64,000 nt of DNA from Pseudidiomarina aestuarii (GTDB lineage Bacteria > Pseudomonadota > Gammaproteobacteria > Enterobacterales > Alteromonadaceae), in NCBI RefSeq assembly GCF_003987355.1, contig NZ_PIPR01000001.1:124001-188000 (forward strand), in the 5' to 3' direction. The translations under genes and the position numbers were made by a program. Every line of letters starts with the position of its first letter. The stretch's first letter is position 1. Positions 32,522 to 42,367 of this stretch are shown in pieces. Below the pieces are notes generated by a model that worked only from the letters and a program-made list of their open reading frames with translations, was not told the DNA's origin and did no database searches.

Positions 32522-35500
32522 ATGACTGACGCACCAGCACCAGCTGAATCTATGCCTGCCACACCTCAATTTATTCACTTGCGCACGCACAGTGATTTTT
32601 CCATGATCGACGGTCTGCCCAAAGTTGGGCCACTGTGTGAAGCGGTGGCGGCGAAAGGTATGCCCGCCGTCGCATTGACCGACCAAATGAATATGTGTGG
32701 TCTGGTCCGCTTCTATCGGATGACCCACAAACTGGGCTTGAAGCCGATTGTGGGCTGCGATTTGTGGGTAGTTGATGCTGATGACTTGGATGAGCCAGCG
32801 ACTCGCCTAACCGCATTAGCCATGAACAATGATGGCTATCAACAACTGACACAACTGATTAGTCGTGGCTATCTGGCCGGTCACCGCCAAGGTAAACCTT
32901 GTATCGATAAGCAATGGTTGGCAGAACACAATCACGGCATCATTTTGTTGAGTGGTGGGCGCGAGGGCGAAATCGGTCGTAAACTCCTGCAACAGAGAAC
33001 TCAAGAAGCACGCGCGGCTTTGGCATTCTATCAGCAACATTTTGCTGATCGTTTCTATCTCGAGTTAGTGCGCACCGGTCGTCCGCAAGAAGATGACTAC
33101 TTGCATGCTGCCGTTGCTCTTGCTGCAGAGACTGATACACCCGTGGTAGCAACGAATGAAGTCGTGTTTCTCAGTCCAGATAATTTCTATGCGCATGAAA
33201 TTCGGGTTGCCGTAGCGGACGGTTATACCCTTGATGATAAACGTCGTCCCAAAAAATATAGCGATCAACAGTATTTAAAATCACCAGAAGAGATGGCTGA
33301 ACTCTTCGCCGACATCCCTGAAGCGCTGGCTAACACTGTCGAAATTGCGAAGCGCTGCAACGTAACCGTGCGGCTGGATGAATATGTACTTCCGGAGTTC
33401 CCGACTGGCGGGATGACGCCAGGCGACTTCCTAATTAAGAAGTCGAAAGAAGGACTGGAATCAAGACTCTTGCAGTTGTTTCCCGACGAAGCCGTTCGCG
33501 AACGTGAACGTGGCGCTTATGACGAGCGTCTCGACATTGAATTGAAAGTTATCAATGACATGGGCTTTCCGGGTTACTTTCTGATTGTCATGGAGTTCAT
33601 TCAATGGTCGAAGGACCACGGTATTCCGGTTGGACCGGGGCGCGGTTCAGGTGCCGGCTCTCTCGTTGCGTATGCACTCAAAATAACCGATTTGGATCCG
33701 CTGGAGTTGGATTTACTCTTTGAGCGATTCTTGAATCCTGAGCGGGTATCCATGCCCGATTTTGATATCGACTTCTGCATGGATCGCCGAGATGAGGTCA
33801 TCGATCACGTGGCTGACCTCTACGGGCGGGAAGCGGTCAGTCAAATCATCACATTTGGAACCATGGCGGCAAAAGCGGCCATTCGCGATGTCGGTCGAGT
33901 GTTGGGTCATCCCTATGGCTTTGTCGATAAAATTACCAAGCTGGTGCCGAATGATCCCGGGATGACTCTTGAAAAAGCCTTTGAGCAAGAGTCTCGCTTG
34001 GTTGAGATGTATGAACAAGATGAGGATGTTCGTGATCTCATCGATATGGCGCGGATACTGGAGGGCGTGACGCGTAACGCCGGTAAGCATGCTGGCGGTG
34101 TCGTTATTGCACCCACTAAGATTACAGATTTCTCGCCGTTGTACTGCGACGAAGAGGGTAAACAGCCGGTCACACAATTTGATAAAAATGATGTCGAGGC
34201 GGCGGGCTTGGTCAAGTTCGACTTCCTCGGCTTGCGTACCCTAACCATTATCCAGTGGGCGCTGGAAATGGTGAATGCAAAGCGTGAACGGAGCCAGCAA
34301 GCGCCGATATTGATCGACAAGATTCCACTGGATGATCCAGCCTGCTTTAAGCTCCTGAAAAAAGGACAAACCACCGCCGTATTCCAGTTGGAATCGCGCG
34401 GTATGAAAGAACTCATTAAAAAAATGCTACCGGATTCGTTTGAAGACATCATCGCTTTGGTTGCACTCTTCCGCCCAGGTCCACTGCAGTCAGGTATGGT
34501 CGATAACTTTATTGATCGGAAGCATGGCCGTGAGTTAATTAGTTATCCAGATAAAGATTATCAGCACGACTCATTGAAGCCGATTTTGGAGCCAACTTAC
34601 GGCGTTATCTTGTATCAAGAGCAGGTTATGCAAATTGCTCAGGTACTCGCGGGTTACTCGCTCGGAGGCGCCGATTTATTGCGTCGTGCCATGGGTAAGA
34701 AGAAGCCAGAAGAAATGGCAAAGCAGCGCGCGGTATTTGAGGAAGGCGCGAAAGACAACGGCATCGACCCAGACCTGGCCATCAAGATCTTCGATTTGGT
34801 GGAGAAATTCGCGGGGTATGGTTTTAACAAATCACACTCTGCTGCTTACGCATTAGTGTCCTATCAAACGCTGTGGATGAAAACGCATTATCCAGCCGAA
34901 TTTATGGCCGCGGTCATGAGTGCCGATATGGATAATACCGACAAGATTGTGACCTTGGTTGATGAGTGCGAGCAGATGGGGTTGAAGCTGCTCCCGCCCG
35001 ACGTCAACGTGGGTGAATACAAGTTCACCGTAGATAGCGAAGGTCATGTGGTTTATGGCATTGGCGCCATCAAAGGCGTGGGCGAGGGGCCGATTGAGGC
35101 TATCTTGGCAGCGCGAAACGAGGGTGGTCCCTTTAAAGATCTGTTCGATTTCTGCAACCGGGTTGACCTAAAACGATTAAATCGCAGAGTAGTAGAGAAA
35201 CTGGTGCGTGCCGGGGCGATGGATTCACTCGGTCCGCATCGAGCGGCCTTAATCGCGACGCTTGAGAAGGCGATGAAGCAAGCCGAGCAACAAGCCCGTG
35301 CAGAAGAAATCGGCCAGAGTGATATGTTTGGTATTCTGACGCCAACGGATACCGCAACGCCTGAGCAGGAATTCGTACAAGTACCGCGTTGGCCAGAAGC
35401 GCATTGGTTAGAAGGTGAACGCGAAACTCTCGGGTTATATCTCACCGGACACCCAGTGAATCGTTACCGGCAAGAGCTACGTCATTATGTCGCCGGTGAT

Positions 35501-36037
35501 TTATGTGATGTTCAAGCGACCGGTCGCGATCAAATGACGACGGTTGCTGGTTTAGTGATTGACGTCCGTACCTTGGTCAATAAAAAAGGGCAACGGTGGG
35601 CGATTGTCACGCTGGATGATAAAACTGGGCGTCTTGATGTACGCTTCTTCGCGCAAACTTATGAGAACTACCAACATTTGCTCGAAAAAGACCAAATTTT
35701 GTGGGTAAAAGGAGAGGTCAGCTTTGATGATTACTCGGGTGGCAATACAATGTCAGCTCGAGAGGTCATGACGGTGATCACGGCGCGTGAATTTTATGCC
35801 CGTGGATTGCGTTTAAAAGTCCGCACCGATCAGTTAGAAGGACAGGGGTTAAAGCGGTTAGTCGAAGTTATTGAGCCCTATAAGCAAGGGACAACGCCCC
35901 TGCATTTGTGCTATGTTCGTGATGATCTAGAAGCAAATTTCGCGGCGGGCACTGATTGGTATGTGACACCGACCGATGAATTAATACACGAGTTGGAAGT
36001 CCAACTTGGCAAGAATCATGTAGCTTTGGAATTTTAA
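32522..36037 (+). CDS. dnaE: DNA polymerase III alpha subunit
   Basis: The replicative polymerase catalytic subunit has about 1171 residues, close to the 1160 of E. coli. An N-terminal PHP domain begins [16 protein letters not shown]. The palm domain has catalytic PDFDIDF with D413 and D415. The finger has the [13 protein letters not shown] block, followed by helix-hairpin-helix and OB-fold ([21 protein letters not shown]) parts. I chose ATG 32522 over a TTG three codons upstream; neither has a strong Shine-Dalgarno. Its stop is directly followed by the accA ATG, as in the conserved dnaE-accA order. Confidence 0.97.
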   Translation: MTDAPAPAESMPATPQFIHLRTHSDFSMIDGLPKVGPLCEAVAAKGMPAVALTDQMNMCGLVRFYRMTHKLGLKPIVGCDLWVVDADDLDEPATRLTALAMNNDGYQQLTQLISRGYLAGHRQGKPCIDKQWLAEHNHGIILLSGGREGEIGRKLLQQRTQEARAALAFYQQHFADRFYLELVRTGRPQEDDYLHAAVALAAETDTPVVATNEVVFLSPDNFYAHEIRVAVADGYTLDDKRRPKKYSDQQYLKSPEEMAELFADIPEALANTVEIAKRCNVTVRLDEYVLPEFPTGGMTPGDFLIKKSKEGLESRLLQLFPDEAVRERERGAYDERLDIELKVINDMGFPGYFLIVMEFIQWSKDHGIPVGPGRGSGAGSLVAYALKITDLDPLELDLLFERFLNPERVSMPDFDIDFCMDRRDEVIDHVADLYGREAVSQIITFGTMAAKAAIRDVGRVLGHPYGFVDKITKLVPNDPGMTLEKAFEQESRLVEMYEQDEDVRDLIDMARILEGVTRNAGKHAGGVVIAPTKITDFSPLYCDEEGKQPVTQFDKNDVEAAGLVKFDFLGLRTLTIIQWALEMVNAKRERSQQAPILIDKIPLDDPACFKLLKKGQTTAVFQLESRGMKELIKKMLPDSFEDIIALVALFRPGPLQSGMVDNFIDRKHGRELISYPDKDYQHDSLKPILEPTYGVILYQEQVMQIAQVLAGYSLGGADLLRRAMGKKKPEEMAKQRAVFEEGAKDNGIDPDLAIKIFDLVEKFAGYGFNKSHSAAYALVSYQTLWMKTHYPAEFMAAVMSADMDNTDKIVTLVDECEQMGLKLLPPDVNVGEYKFTVDSEGHVVYGIGAIKGVGEGPIEAILAARNEGGPFKDLFDFCNRVDLKRLNRRVVEKLVRAGAMDSLGPHRAALIATLEKAMKQAEQQARAEEIGQSDMFGILTPTDTATPEQEFVQVPRWPEAHWLEGERETLGLYLTGHPVNRYRQELRHYVAGDLCDVQATGRDQMTTVAGLVIDVRTLVNKKGQRWAIVTLDDKTGRLDVRFFAQTYENYQHLLEKDQILWVKGEVSFDDYSGGNTMSAREVMTVITAREFYARGLRLKVRTDQLEGQGLKRLVEVIEPYKQGTTPLHLCYVRDDLEANFAAGTDWYVTPTDELIHELEVQLGKNHVALEF

Positions 36038-36994
36038 ATGAGTCTCAAATTTTTAGATTTTGAACAACCCATCGCAGAGTTGCAGGCGCAAATCGAAGAA
36101 CTGAAAGCCGTCGGCGCGAAAGGTGATTTCGATATCTCTTTGGAAGAAGAGATCGACAAGCTGCAAGGCAAGCGTGAGCAACTCATTGAGAAAATTTTCG
36201 GTGATTTGGGCGCATGGCAAGTGGCGCAGTTAGCGCGACATCCAATGCGGCCGTACACACTCGACTATATCAAGCATATTTTCACCGATTTTGACGAGTT
36301 TGCAGGCGATCGAGCCTTTGCAGATGATCGTGCGATTGTCGGCGGTACTGCGCGTATTGACGGGCAGCCAGTGATGATTATTGGGCATCAAAAAGGTCGA
36401 GAAACCAAAGAAAAGCTGCTCCGTAACTTTGGCATGCCCAAGCCAGAAGGCTATCGCAAAGCACTGCGTTTGATGGAAATGGCTGAACGGTTTCAATTGC
36501 CGATTATTACCTTTATCGATACGCCGGGTGCTTATCCCGGCATTGGTGCTGAAGAACGCGGTCAATCGGAAGCCATTGCGCGTAATCTTAAAGTGATGTC
36601 GCGTTTGCAAGTGCCCATTATCTGTACGGTCATTGGTGAAGGGGGTTCTGGTGGTGCGTTGGCTATTGGTGTAGGTAACCGGGTCAATATGCTGCAATAC
36701 TCAACCTATTCAGTGATCTCACCTGAAGGTTGTGCCTCGATTCTTTGGAAAAGTGCCGAGAAAGCACCACTAGCGGCCGAAGCAATGGGCGTCACTGCGC
36801 AACGCTCGTTGGAGTTAGGCTTGATCGATAAGATTGTCGAAGAGCCGTTGGGTGGTGGTCATCGTGACCACGAAGAGATCGCCAAGCGGTTAAAGGCCCG
36901 CTTACTCGCTGACTTAGCCGAGTTAGGTAAACTTGATCGTTCTGCACTTCTTGAGCAGCGTTATCAAAAATTGATGTCGTTCGGCTACTGCTAA
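36038..36994 (+). CDS. accA: Acetyl-CoA carboxylase carboxyltransferase alpha subunit
   Basis: Together with AccD it transfers carboxyl from carboxybiotin to acetyl-CoA, making malonyl-CoA for fatty acid synthesis. The 318-residue protein equals the E. coli length (319). Family blocks are [35 protein letters not shown] and [15 protein letters not shown], the oxyanion-hole region. The ATG follows the dnaE stop with no gap (TAAATG), so translation is probably coupled. tilS follows 20 bases later. Confidence 0.97.
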   Translation: MSLKFLDFEQPIAELQAQIEELKAVGAKGDFDISLEEEIDKLQGKREQLIEKIFGDLGAWQVAQLARHPMRPYTLDYIKHIFTDFDEFAGDRAFADDRAIVGGTARIDGQPVMIIGHQKGRETKEKLLRNFGMPKPEGYRKALRLMEMAERFQLPIITFIDTPGAYPGIGAEERGQSEAIARNLKVMSRLQVPIICTVIGEGGSGGALAIGVGNRVNMLQYSTYSVISPEGCASILWKSAEKAPLAAEAMGVTAQRSLELGLIDKIVEEPLGGGHRDHEEIAKRLKARLLADLAELGKLDRSALLEQRYQKLMSFGYC

Positions 36995-37014
36995 TGTTGA
37001 ACGGCTAAACAACG

Positions 37015-38067
37015 ATGCGTCAGCAAGATGAACTGAAACAGGGGGCGACAGCGAGTTTGCCCCCTTTTCGTGACCTGTATCCAACGTTGTGCCAATGCCT
37101 TACGGAACTACCTCCCGCTGAATCACGTTTTTTTATCGCCTGTTTGGGTGGTGGCGCGGATTCTCAGACTTTATTAGATTTGTTGGATCGTTATCGTCAC
37201 AACTATCCAGATAGCCAATTTCTAGCCATTCACCTGGATCATGAATTCCATCCAGACTCTGCAATCTGGGCTGCCAGTTTAAAAACCGATTGTGAACAAC
37301 GTCAATTCCCATTTTATGGTGAAGTATTAGCGGTAGCACAAGGACCTCGAGTCAGCAAAGAAGCTGCTGGGCGAGACGCGCGCTATCAGCGTCTTATTGC
37401 ATTGGCGAAGGAGCGAGCCGAAGGCAAACAAATAGTGATGTTGCTCGGTCAGCATCGCAACGATCAAATTGAAACTTTCTTGCTGCAACTGAAGCGTGGG
37501 TCCGGACCTAAAGGTCTATCCGCAATGGCACCGCTTACCGAACGCGGCGGTTGTTGGTGGTTACGCCCGTTGCTGAACGTATCAAAAGCTGAAATTTATG
37601 CTTATGCCGTAGAGCGTCAGCTGCATTGGGTTGAAGACAATACCAATTACGATACGTTTATTGATCGAAACTTTTTACGGCACGACATTATTCCCCATTT
37701 AGAAGCGCGTTGGCCGGGTTTCGGTGATGCAGTGGTGCGCAGCGCGGCATTGTGCGCTGAGCAGCAAGAGCTCCTCGAGGGGCTATTAAGCGACCAACTC
37801 AAAGCGATTATCGATAGCGACGGGTGTTTGCTGTGTGGTTGGTTGGAACAACAGCAACCAGCGCTTCAGCGAGCTTTGTTGCGACTGTGGATCGAAAAGT
37901 CAGCAGCTGCGGTTCCTTCCTATGCGGTGCTCGAACAAATTCGCGAACAAATGCTGTACAGTGAAAATGACCGCCAACCACTGGTGCGTTGGGATCGATT
38001 TACCATCACCCGTCACAATCAACCACGTAAAAATCGTCGCTTACAGATTCAGCAAGAGCCGTTATGA
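37015..38067 (+). CDS. tilS: tRNA(Ile)-lysidine synthase, short form with altered PP-loop
   Basis: The enzyme modifies C34 of the CAT-anticodon tRNA-Ile with lysine and is essential where that tRNA is used. The N-terminal ATP-pyrophosphatase domain (about 35-215) has GQHRNDQIETFLLQLKRG and the IDRNFLRHDIIP end typical of TilS. The PP-loop reads GGGADS (G45 to S50) where SGGxDS is usual, so the first Ser is Gly. At 350 residues it is about 80 shorter than E. coli TilS and lacks the C-terminal TilS_C domain. It follows accA and overlaps the DMT gene by ATGA. Confidence 0.88.
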   Translation: MRQQDELKQGATASLPPFRDLYPTLCQCLTELPPAESRFFIACLGGGADSQTLLDLLDRYRHNYPDSQFLAIHLDHEFHPDSAIWAASLKTDCEQRQFPFYGEVLAVAQGPRVSKEAAGRDARYQRLIALAKERAEGKQIVMLLGQHRNDQIETFLLQLKRGSGPKGLSAMAPLTERGGCWWLRPLLNVSKAEIYAYAVERQLHWVEDNTNYDTFIDRNFLRHDIIPHLEARWPGFGDAVVRSAALCAEQQELLEGLLSDQLKAIIDSDGCLLCGWLEQQQPALQRALLRLWIEKSAAAVPSYAVLEQIREQMLYSENDRQPLVRWDRFTITRHNQPRKNRRLQIQQEPL

Positions 38068-39026
38068 CCACGCAACCCGAACCTGATTTAACCGCGGCAA
38101 CCGCAGCAATACCGCCCACTGATCAGGTCACTAAGGTGACTCCTGACCAAACCCGCGCCATTAAGTTTGCTTTGACTGCGGTGTTGCTATGGTCGACCGT
38201 TGCAACGGCCTTCAAGCTCGCTCTTGACTACCTAACCCCAATTCAATTACTGACCATTGCAGCAGTAGTCAGTGTCATAACATTTGCAGTCATCATGACG
38301 TGGCAACGCCGCTGGCACGAAGCATGTGCGATAGGGGTAAAACGCTACAAGTTTTATATATTTCAGGGGTTTATCAACCCTTTTGCCTATTATTTAGTGC
38401 TTTTCTCTGCTTATAACGCGTTGCCGGCGCAGCAAGCCCAAGCGATTAACTACAGTTGGGCCATTACCATGGCGTTACTGGCAGTCCCTATTTTGAAGCA
38501 AAAACTATCACGTCGCGCGCTGTTGGCGATGCTGATTGCTTATGTTGGCGTTATCTTTATTGCCACTGGTGGGCGTTGGGATTTTCAACAAACCAATTGG
38601 GTCGGTATTGGCCTCGCGTTGGGAAGTACTTTGCTCTGGGCGGGCTATTGGCTCAGTAATATTCATAACCAAGATAAGCCGATACCGGCGTTGTTCTGGT
38701 GTTTTGTATTCGGTTCAGGTTGGTTGCTCATTGCGCAACTGTTGTGGGTAACAGACCCATGGCAGGGCTATTTGAATCTACCCCTGCAAGGTTGGCTAGG
38801 CGGCGTGTATGTTGGTCTCTTTGAAATGGGCATTACTTTTTTGGTGTGGCTTACCGCCATGCGAAGTGCAGAGAATGCTGGGCGCATCAGTTCACTTGTC
38901 TTTCTCAGTCCTTTCATCAGCTTGTTATTGATTTACTTTATTTTGGGCGAAACCATTCACTACACTACGGTTATTGGATTACTCTTGATTATTATCGGCT
39001 TGAGTTTACAGGGAGAGCGAACATGA
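38064..39026 (+). CDS. EamA/DMT-family transporter
   Basis: The 320-residue inner-membrane protein has about ten hydrophobic segments in two EamA repeats, after an N-terminal soluble tail of about 35 residues. Motifs typical of the drug/metabolite transporter superfamily are WSTVATAFKLALDYL and LGSTLLWAGYWLSN. The substrate is unknown; many relatives export amino acids or metabolites. Both ends overlap the neighbours by four bases (ATGA with tilS and with the Kef gene), so the three form one translational unit. Confidence 0.85.
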   Translation: MTTQPEPDLTAATAAIPPTDQVTKVTPDQTRAIKFALTAVLLWSTVATAFKLALDYLTPIQLLTIAAVVSVITFAVIMTWQRRWHEACAIGVKRYKFYIFQGFINPFAYYLVLFSAYNALPAQQAQAINYSWAITMALLAVPILKQKLSRRALLAMLIAYVGVIFIATGGRWDFQQTNWVGIGLALGSTLLWAGYWLSNIHNQDKPIPALFWCFVFGSGWLLIAQLLWVTDPWQGYLNLPLQGWLGGVYVGLFEMGITFLVWLTAMRSAENAGRISSLVFLSPFISLLLIYFILGETIHYTTVIGLLLIIIGLSLQGERT

Positions 39027-40999
39027 ATAGTGGCTTCACAGATGTCCTGCTCTTACTCGCCATAGCAGTCGTGTTGGTGTGGGGGTTTCGTCGCGTCAAG
39101 TTACCGGCCATATTGGCTTATTTAACGGCTGGGATTATCGCCGGACCTGATGTAACTGGCTGGATTCAAGACCCCGATGAATATCACTTTATTGCTGAAC
39201 TTGGCGTGGTATTGCTGTTGTTCTCGCTGGGACTCGAATTTTCATTGCCAAAAATGATAGCTATGCGCCGCTTAGTGTTTGGCTTGGGGCTTGGACAGGT
39301 GGTCATTTGTACCGTGCTGTTTGCTGGTCTCGCATATGTGTTCAGCAATGACTGGGCAGCCGCATTTGTCATTGGTGGAGTCTTGGCGCTGTCATCCACA
39401 GCGGTGGTGATCAAGCAGCTCGGCGAATCCGCTCAATTAACCTCAAAGCGCGGACAAATTACCGTTGCGACGCTGCTGTTTCAAGACATCGCAGTAGTGC
39501 CATTCTTGATCGTGATTCCGCTACTTGCTTCCACAGCAGGGGAGAGCTCCATTTGGGCCAATTTAGCCATCGCCATGGGCAAAGGTGCCGGTGTAGTTGT
39601 GGTGTTGATGGCCATAGGGAAGTGGGTTCTTCCACATATTTTCAAAGAAATCGCGCGACTTAGAACAGATGAGTTATTTGTTTTGGCGACTTTGTTGGTG
39701 GCACTGGTTGCTGGTGGCCTGACCCATTTGTTCGGATTATCGATGGCGTTGGGTGCGTTTTTAGCGGGCATGATGTTGGGCGAGAGTAAGTATAAACACC
39801 AGCTCGAAGCCGATATTCGACCGTTTCGCGATATTTTAATGGGCTTATTCTTTATAACCGTAGGGATGCAGCTCGATTTGATAGTATTTATCGAGAACCT
39901 GCATTGGATTGTCCTTGGTGTGCTGGTCGTAGGCGCCATAAAAGCGCTCGTCGTGCGCTGGCTTGCTGTCCGTATGGGTGAGCGCTCAGAAGATTCGTGG
40001 GGCGCAGGATTGATGCTCTTCCAAATGGGAGAGTTTGGCTTTGTTCTGGTTTCTTTGGCACTTACTTATGCACTGCTACCGAATGCTGTCGCCAGTATTT
40101 TAGTGGGTATTGGGGTGCTTGGCATGGCATTAACTCCGCTCGTAATTCAGCGTTGTAGTCCGATTGTGAATGCGGTTCTCAAACTCGTTGGCGCTGCAGG
40201 TTCTAATGCACACGATCAAGAATCATTAGCACCGAAAGATGAACATACCAAAGTGCTTATCTTAGGCTTCGGTCGCGTTGGTCAGACCGTGAGTCGTTTT
40301 CTGGAGCAAGAGGGTATTGATCATCTGGCGATTGATCATGATACCCGCCGTGTTCAAGAGGCTCTTGCCGGTGGCGCGAAAGTATTTTTCGGTGACGCTG
40401 GTCGACGCGACATTCTGAAAGCGGTACACGCAGAAGAAGTTGAGCTGATTATCATTAGCTTCGCGGAAGATGAACGTGCGCTAGATGCGCTCAGAGCTAT
40501 TCGCAGCCTAAATGACCATGCCGAAGTCATTGTGCGTAGCCGTGATGACTCTAAACTCAAAGCTATGATGGAAGCAGGCGCAACACAGGTCGTGCCAGAT
40601 ACGCTCGAAGCTAGTTTGATGTTGGTATCACAAATTCTGAGTCGTACTGGAGTTCCGATTCGCCGGATTCTCTCTCGATTGGATCACGCGCGCCGCTCGC
40701 ATTACGGCGAACTGCATGGCTTTTACCCCGGTGAAAGCACCAATATGGATCCGGAACGCATTGATAAGCTGCAGTTTTTGCACGCAGTACAAATTCCAGA
40801 AAATGCCTATGCAACGGGTCGTTCGTTACGTGATTTAGGTCTACAAGACATTAATTGTATGATTCGTTCAGTGCGACGAGGAGAACAAGACATCAAAGAA
40901 GTTGATGGCGACTTCACGCTGGAAAAGGACGATGTATTGTTGTTATCTGGCGGTCCGAGAGCGATTGAAGCAGCCGAAAGTTATCTTTTAAACGGTTAA
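39023..40999 (+). CDS. Kef-type cation/proton antiporter with RCK domain
   Basis: The 658-residue protein has an N-terminal sodium/proton exchanger domain of about twelve membrane segments (residues 1-385, with LFSLGLEFSLPKM and LSSTAVVIKQL). A RCK_N/TrkA_N Rossmann domain from about residue 410 (KVLILGFGRVGQTVSRFL) and a TrkA_C-like end follow. KefB/KefC relatives release potassium when activated by glutathione adducts; here gating is only inferred. ATG 39023 has GGGAGAG upstream and overlaps the DMT stop by four bases; a longer frame to 38846 lies inside the DMT gene and is rejected. Confidence 0.9.
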   Translation: MNSGFTDVLLLLAIAVVLVWGFRRVKLPAILAYLTAGIIAGPDVTGWIQDPDEYHFIAELGVVLLLFSLGLEFSLPKMIAMRRLVFGLGLGQVVICTVLFAGLAYVFSNDWAAAFVIGGVLALSSTAVVIKQLGESAQLTSKRGQITVATLLFQDIAVVPFLIVIPLLASTAGESSIWANLAIAMGKGAGVVVVLMAIGKWVLPHIFKEIARLRTDELFVLATLLVALVAGGLTHLFGLSMALGAFLAGMMLGESKYKHQLEADIRPFRDILMGLFFITVGMQLDLIVFIENLHWIVLGVLVVGAIKALVVRWLAVRMGERSEDSWGAGLMLFQMGEFGFVLVSLALTYALLPNAVASILVGIGVLGMALTPLVIQRCSPIVNAVLKLVGAAGSNAHDQESLAPKDEHTKVLILGFGRVGQTVSRFLEQEGIDHLAIDHDTRRVQEALAGGAKVFFGDAGRRDILKAVHAEEVELIIISFAEDERALDALRAIRSLNDHAEVIVRSRDDSKLKAMMEAGATQVVPDTLEASLMLVSQILSRTGVPIRRILSRLDHARRSHYGELHGFYPGESTNMDPERIDKLQFLHAVQIPENAYATGRSLRDLGLQDINCMIRSVRRGEQDIKEVDGDFTLEKDDVLLLSGGPRAIEAAESYLLNG

Positions 41000-41110
41000 T
41001 TGAAATGCTTCGTTACAACTGACTGATCCAAACTAACAGTCTGCAACATATTCCCGCTAACTTTCTAAGGGATTAGCCCGCATAATACAGCTAATAAATC
41101 TCGACAGTGG

Positions 41111-42367
41111 ATGATTCACCTAATGGCTCTAAGAAAACGCGTATTTTTACCCCCTCTCATCATTGCTTTTGCGATTACCGTAGTCGTTGTTCTCTCGTCG
41201 CTGCGGCCTCAACCTCCGATGCGTTCAATGGAACGTCCCGCTGTATTGGTTGAAGTTCTTGAGGCAACGCCGACCGATGTACGTTTCACCGTCGACGGGC
41301 AAGGGAACGTCATGCCGAAGCGCACGACAAATCTGGTTGCGCAAGTCAGTGGTCGGGTGGTTGAACTCTCGGACAAGTTTGTCAATGGTGGCTTTTTTGA
41401 GCGTGGTGAAGTACTGCTAAAAATCGATCCAGCTGACTATCAAGTCGCGCTGCAAAGCGCGCAAGCGCAATTAGCGCAAGCTAAAGCCACTCTGGCTGAA
41501 GAAAGCGCACGTGCTCAAGTTGCCCGAGAAGAATGGGAATCATTGCAAATGGGCGAAATTCCGGCTCTCGGTATTCGCGAACCTCAAGTCGCTGCGGCGG
41601 TCGCCAACGTGCAATCTGCTGAAGCGGGTGTTTCCCGAGCAAAGCGCGATTTAGAACGTACCGAAATTAAAGCGCCATTCGACGGATTGCTACAAAATAA
41701 AGGCGTCGATTTAGGCCAATATGTATCGATGAATTCGCAGATTGGAACACTTATGGGAACTGAGGTGGCTGAAATCCGTGTGCCATTGAGCGACCGTGAT
41801 TTAGCGTACCTTAATCTGCCAGATGGTGAGACCGACGCGAGCAATTATCCGTTGGTCGAAGTGTATTCCAACATTGCTGGTGAAACGCAGCGTTGGTTGG
41901 GCCGGATGGTCCGCAGCGAGGGTATTCTGGATAGCAGCAGCCGAGTCATCTATGGCGTTGTCCAAATTGATGACCCGTATAATCAAGCTGCACAAACACA
42001 TCCAACGCCGCTTCGATTCGGCCGCTTTGCGCAACTGAGTATTGAAGGTTCTGAAGCGAGTGGCGTCTTTGAAGTGCCCCGTTATGCTTTAACCACAACT
42101 GGCAAACTCTGGATTGTCGACGAAGAGCGCCGTTTGCAGAGTCGTGACGTCAATATTTTGCGTGCTGATGACAATAAACTTTATATCGATAGCGGTCTGA
42201 ATCGAGGCGACAAAGTGGTATTGACTCAGCTCGCAAATGCATTACCGAGTATGAAAGTCCGTTTGCCAGGTGATCCCGTACCTAAACAACTCGAACAACC
42301 GACCAATCCGAATGCAGAGACCGAAGTAGCTGCTGAAGAAGAGAAGGACGCGGACAATGGTGAATAA
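41111..42367 (+). CDS. RND efflux membrane fusion protein (periplasmic adaptor)
   Basis: The 418-residue HlyD-type adaptor has an N-terminal membrane anchor (about 11-28), a biotinyl-lipoyl-like domain, an alpha-helical hairpin (about 110-190, rich in Ala, Gln and Glu) and beta-barrel domains. The lipoyl motif APFDGLLQNKGVDLGQYVS is typical. It links an inner-membrane RND pump to an outer-membrane channel, which is absent from this window. The start at 41111 (MIHLMALRK) is uncertain; ATG 41123 is an alternative. It overlaps the permease gene by 11 bases. Confidence 0.9.
   Translation: MIHLMALRKRVFLPPLIIAFAITVVVVLSSLRPQPPMRSMERPAVLVEVLEATPTDVRFTVDGQGNVMPKRTTNLVAQVSGRVVELSDKFVNGGFFERGEVLLKIDPADYQVALQSAQAQLAQAKATLAEESARAQVAREEWESLQMGEIPALGIREPQVAAAVANVQSAEAGVSRAKRDLERTEIKAPFDGLLQNKGVDLGQYVSMNSQIGTLMGTEVAEIRVPLSDRDLAYLNLPDGETDASNYPLVEVYSNIAGETQRWLGRMVRSEGILDSSSRVIYGVVQIDDPYNQAAQTHPTPLRFGRFAQLSIEGSEASGVFEVPRYALTTTGKLWIVDEERRLQSRDVNILRADDNKLYIDSGLNRGDKVVLTQLANALPSMKVRLPGDPVPKQLEQPTNPNAETEVAAEEEKDADNGE

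Noticed and set aside
37015-38067. Frameshifted tilS
   Set aside because: The frame is intact, homology runs to its end, and the stop overlaps a well-supported downstream gene.
38846-39022. Longer N-terminus for the Kef-type antiporter
   Set aside because: It lies inside the DMT gene; the ATG at 39023 has a good ribosome site and an ATGA overlap.
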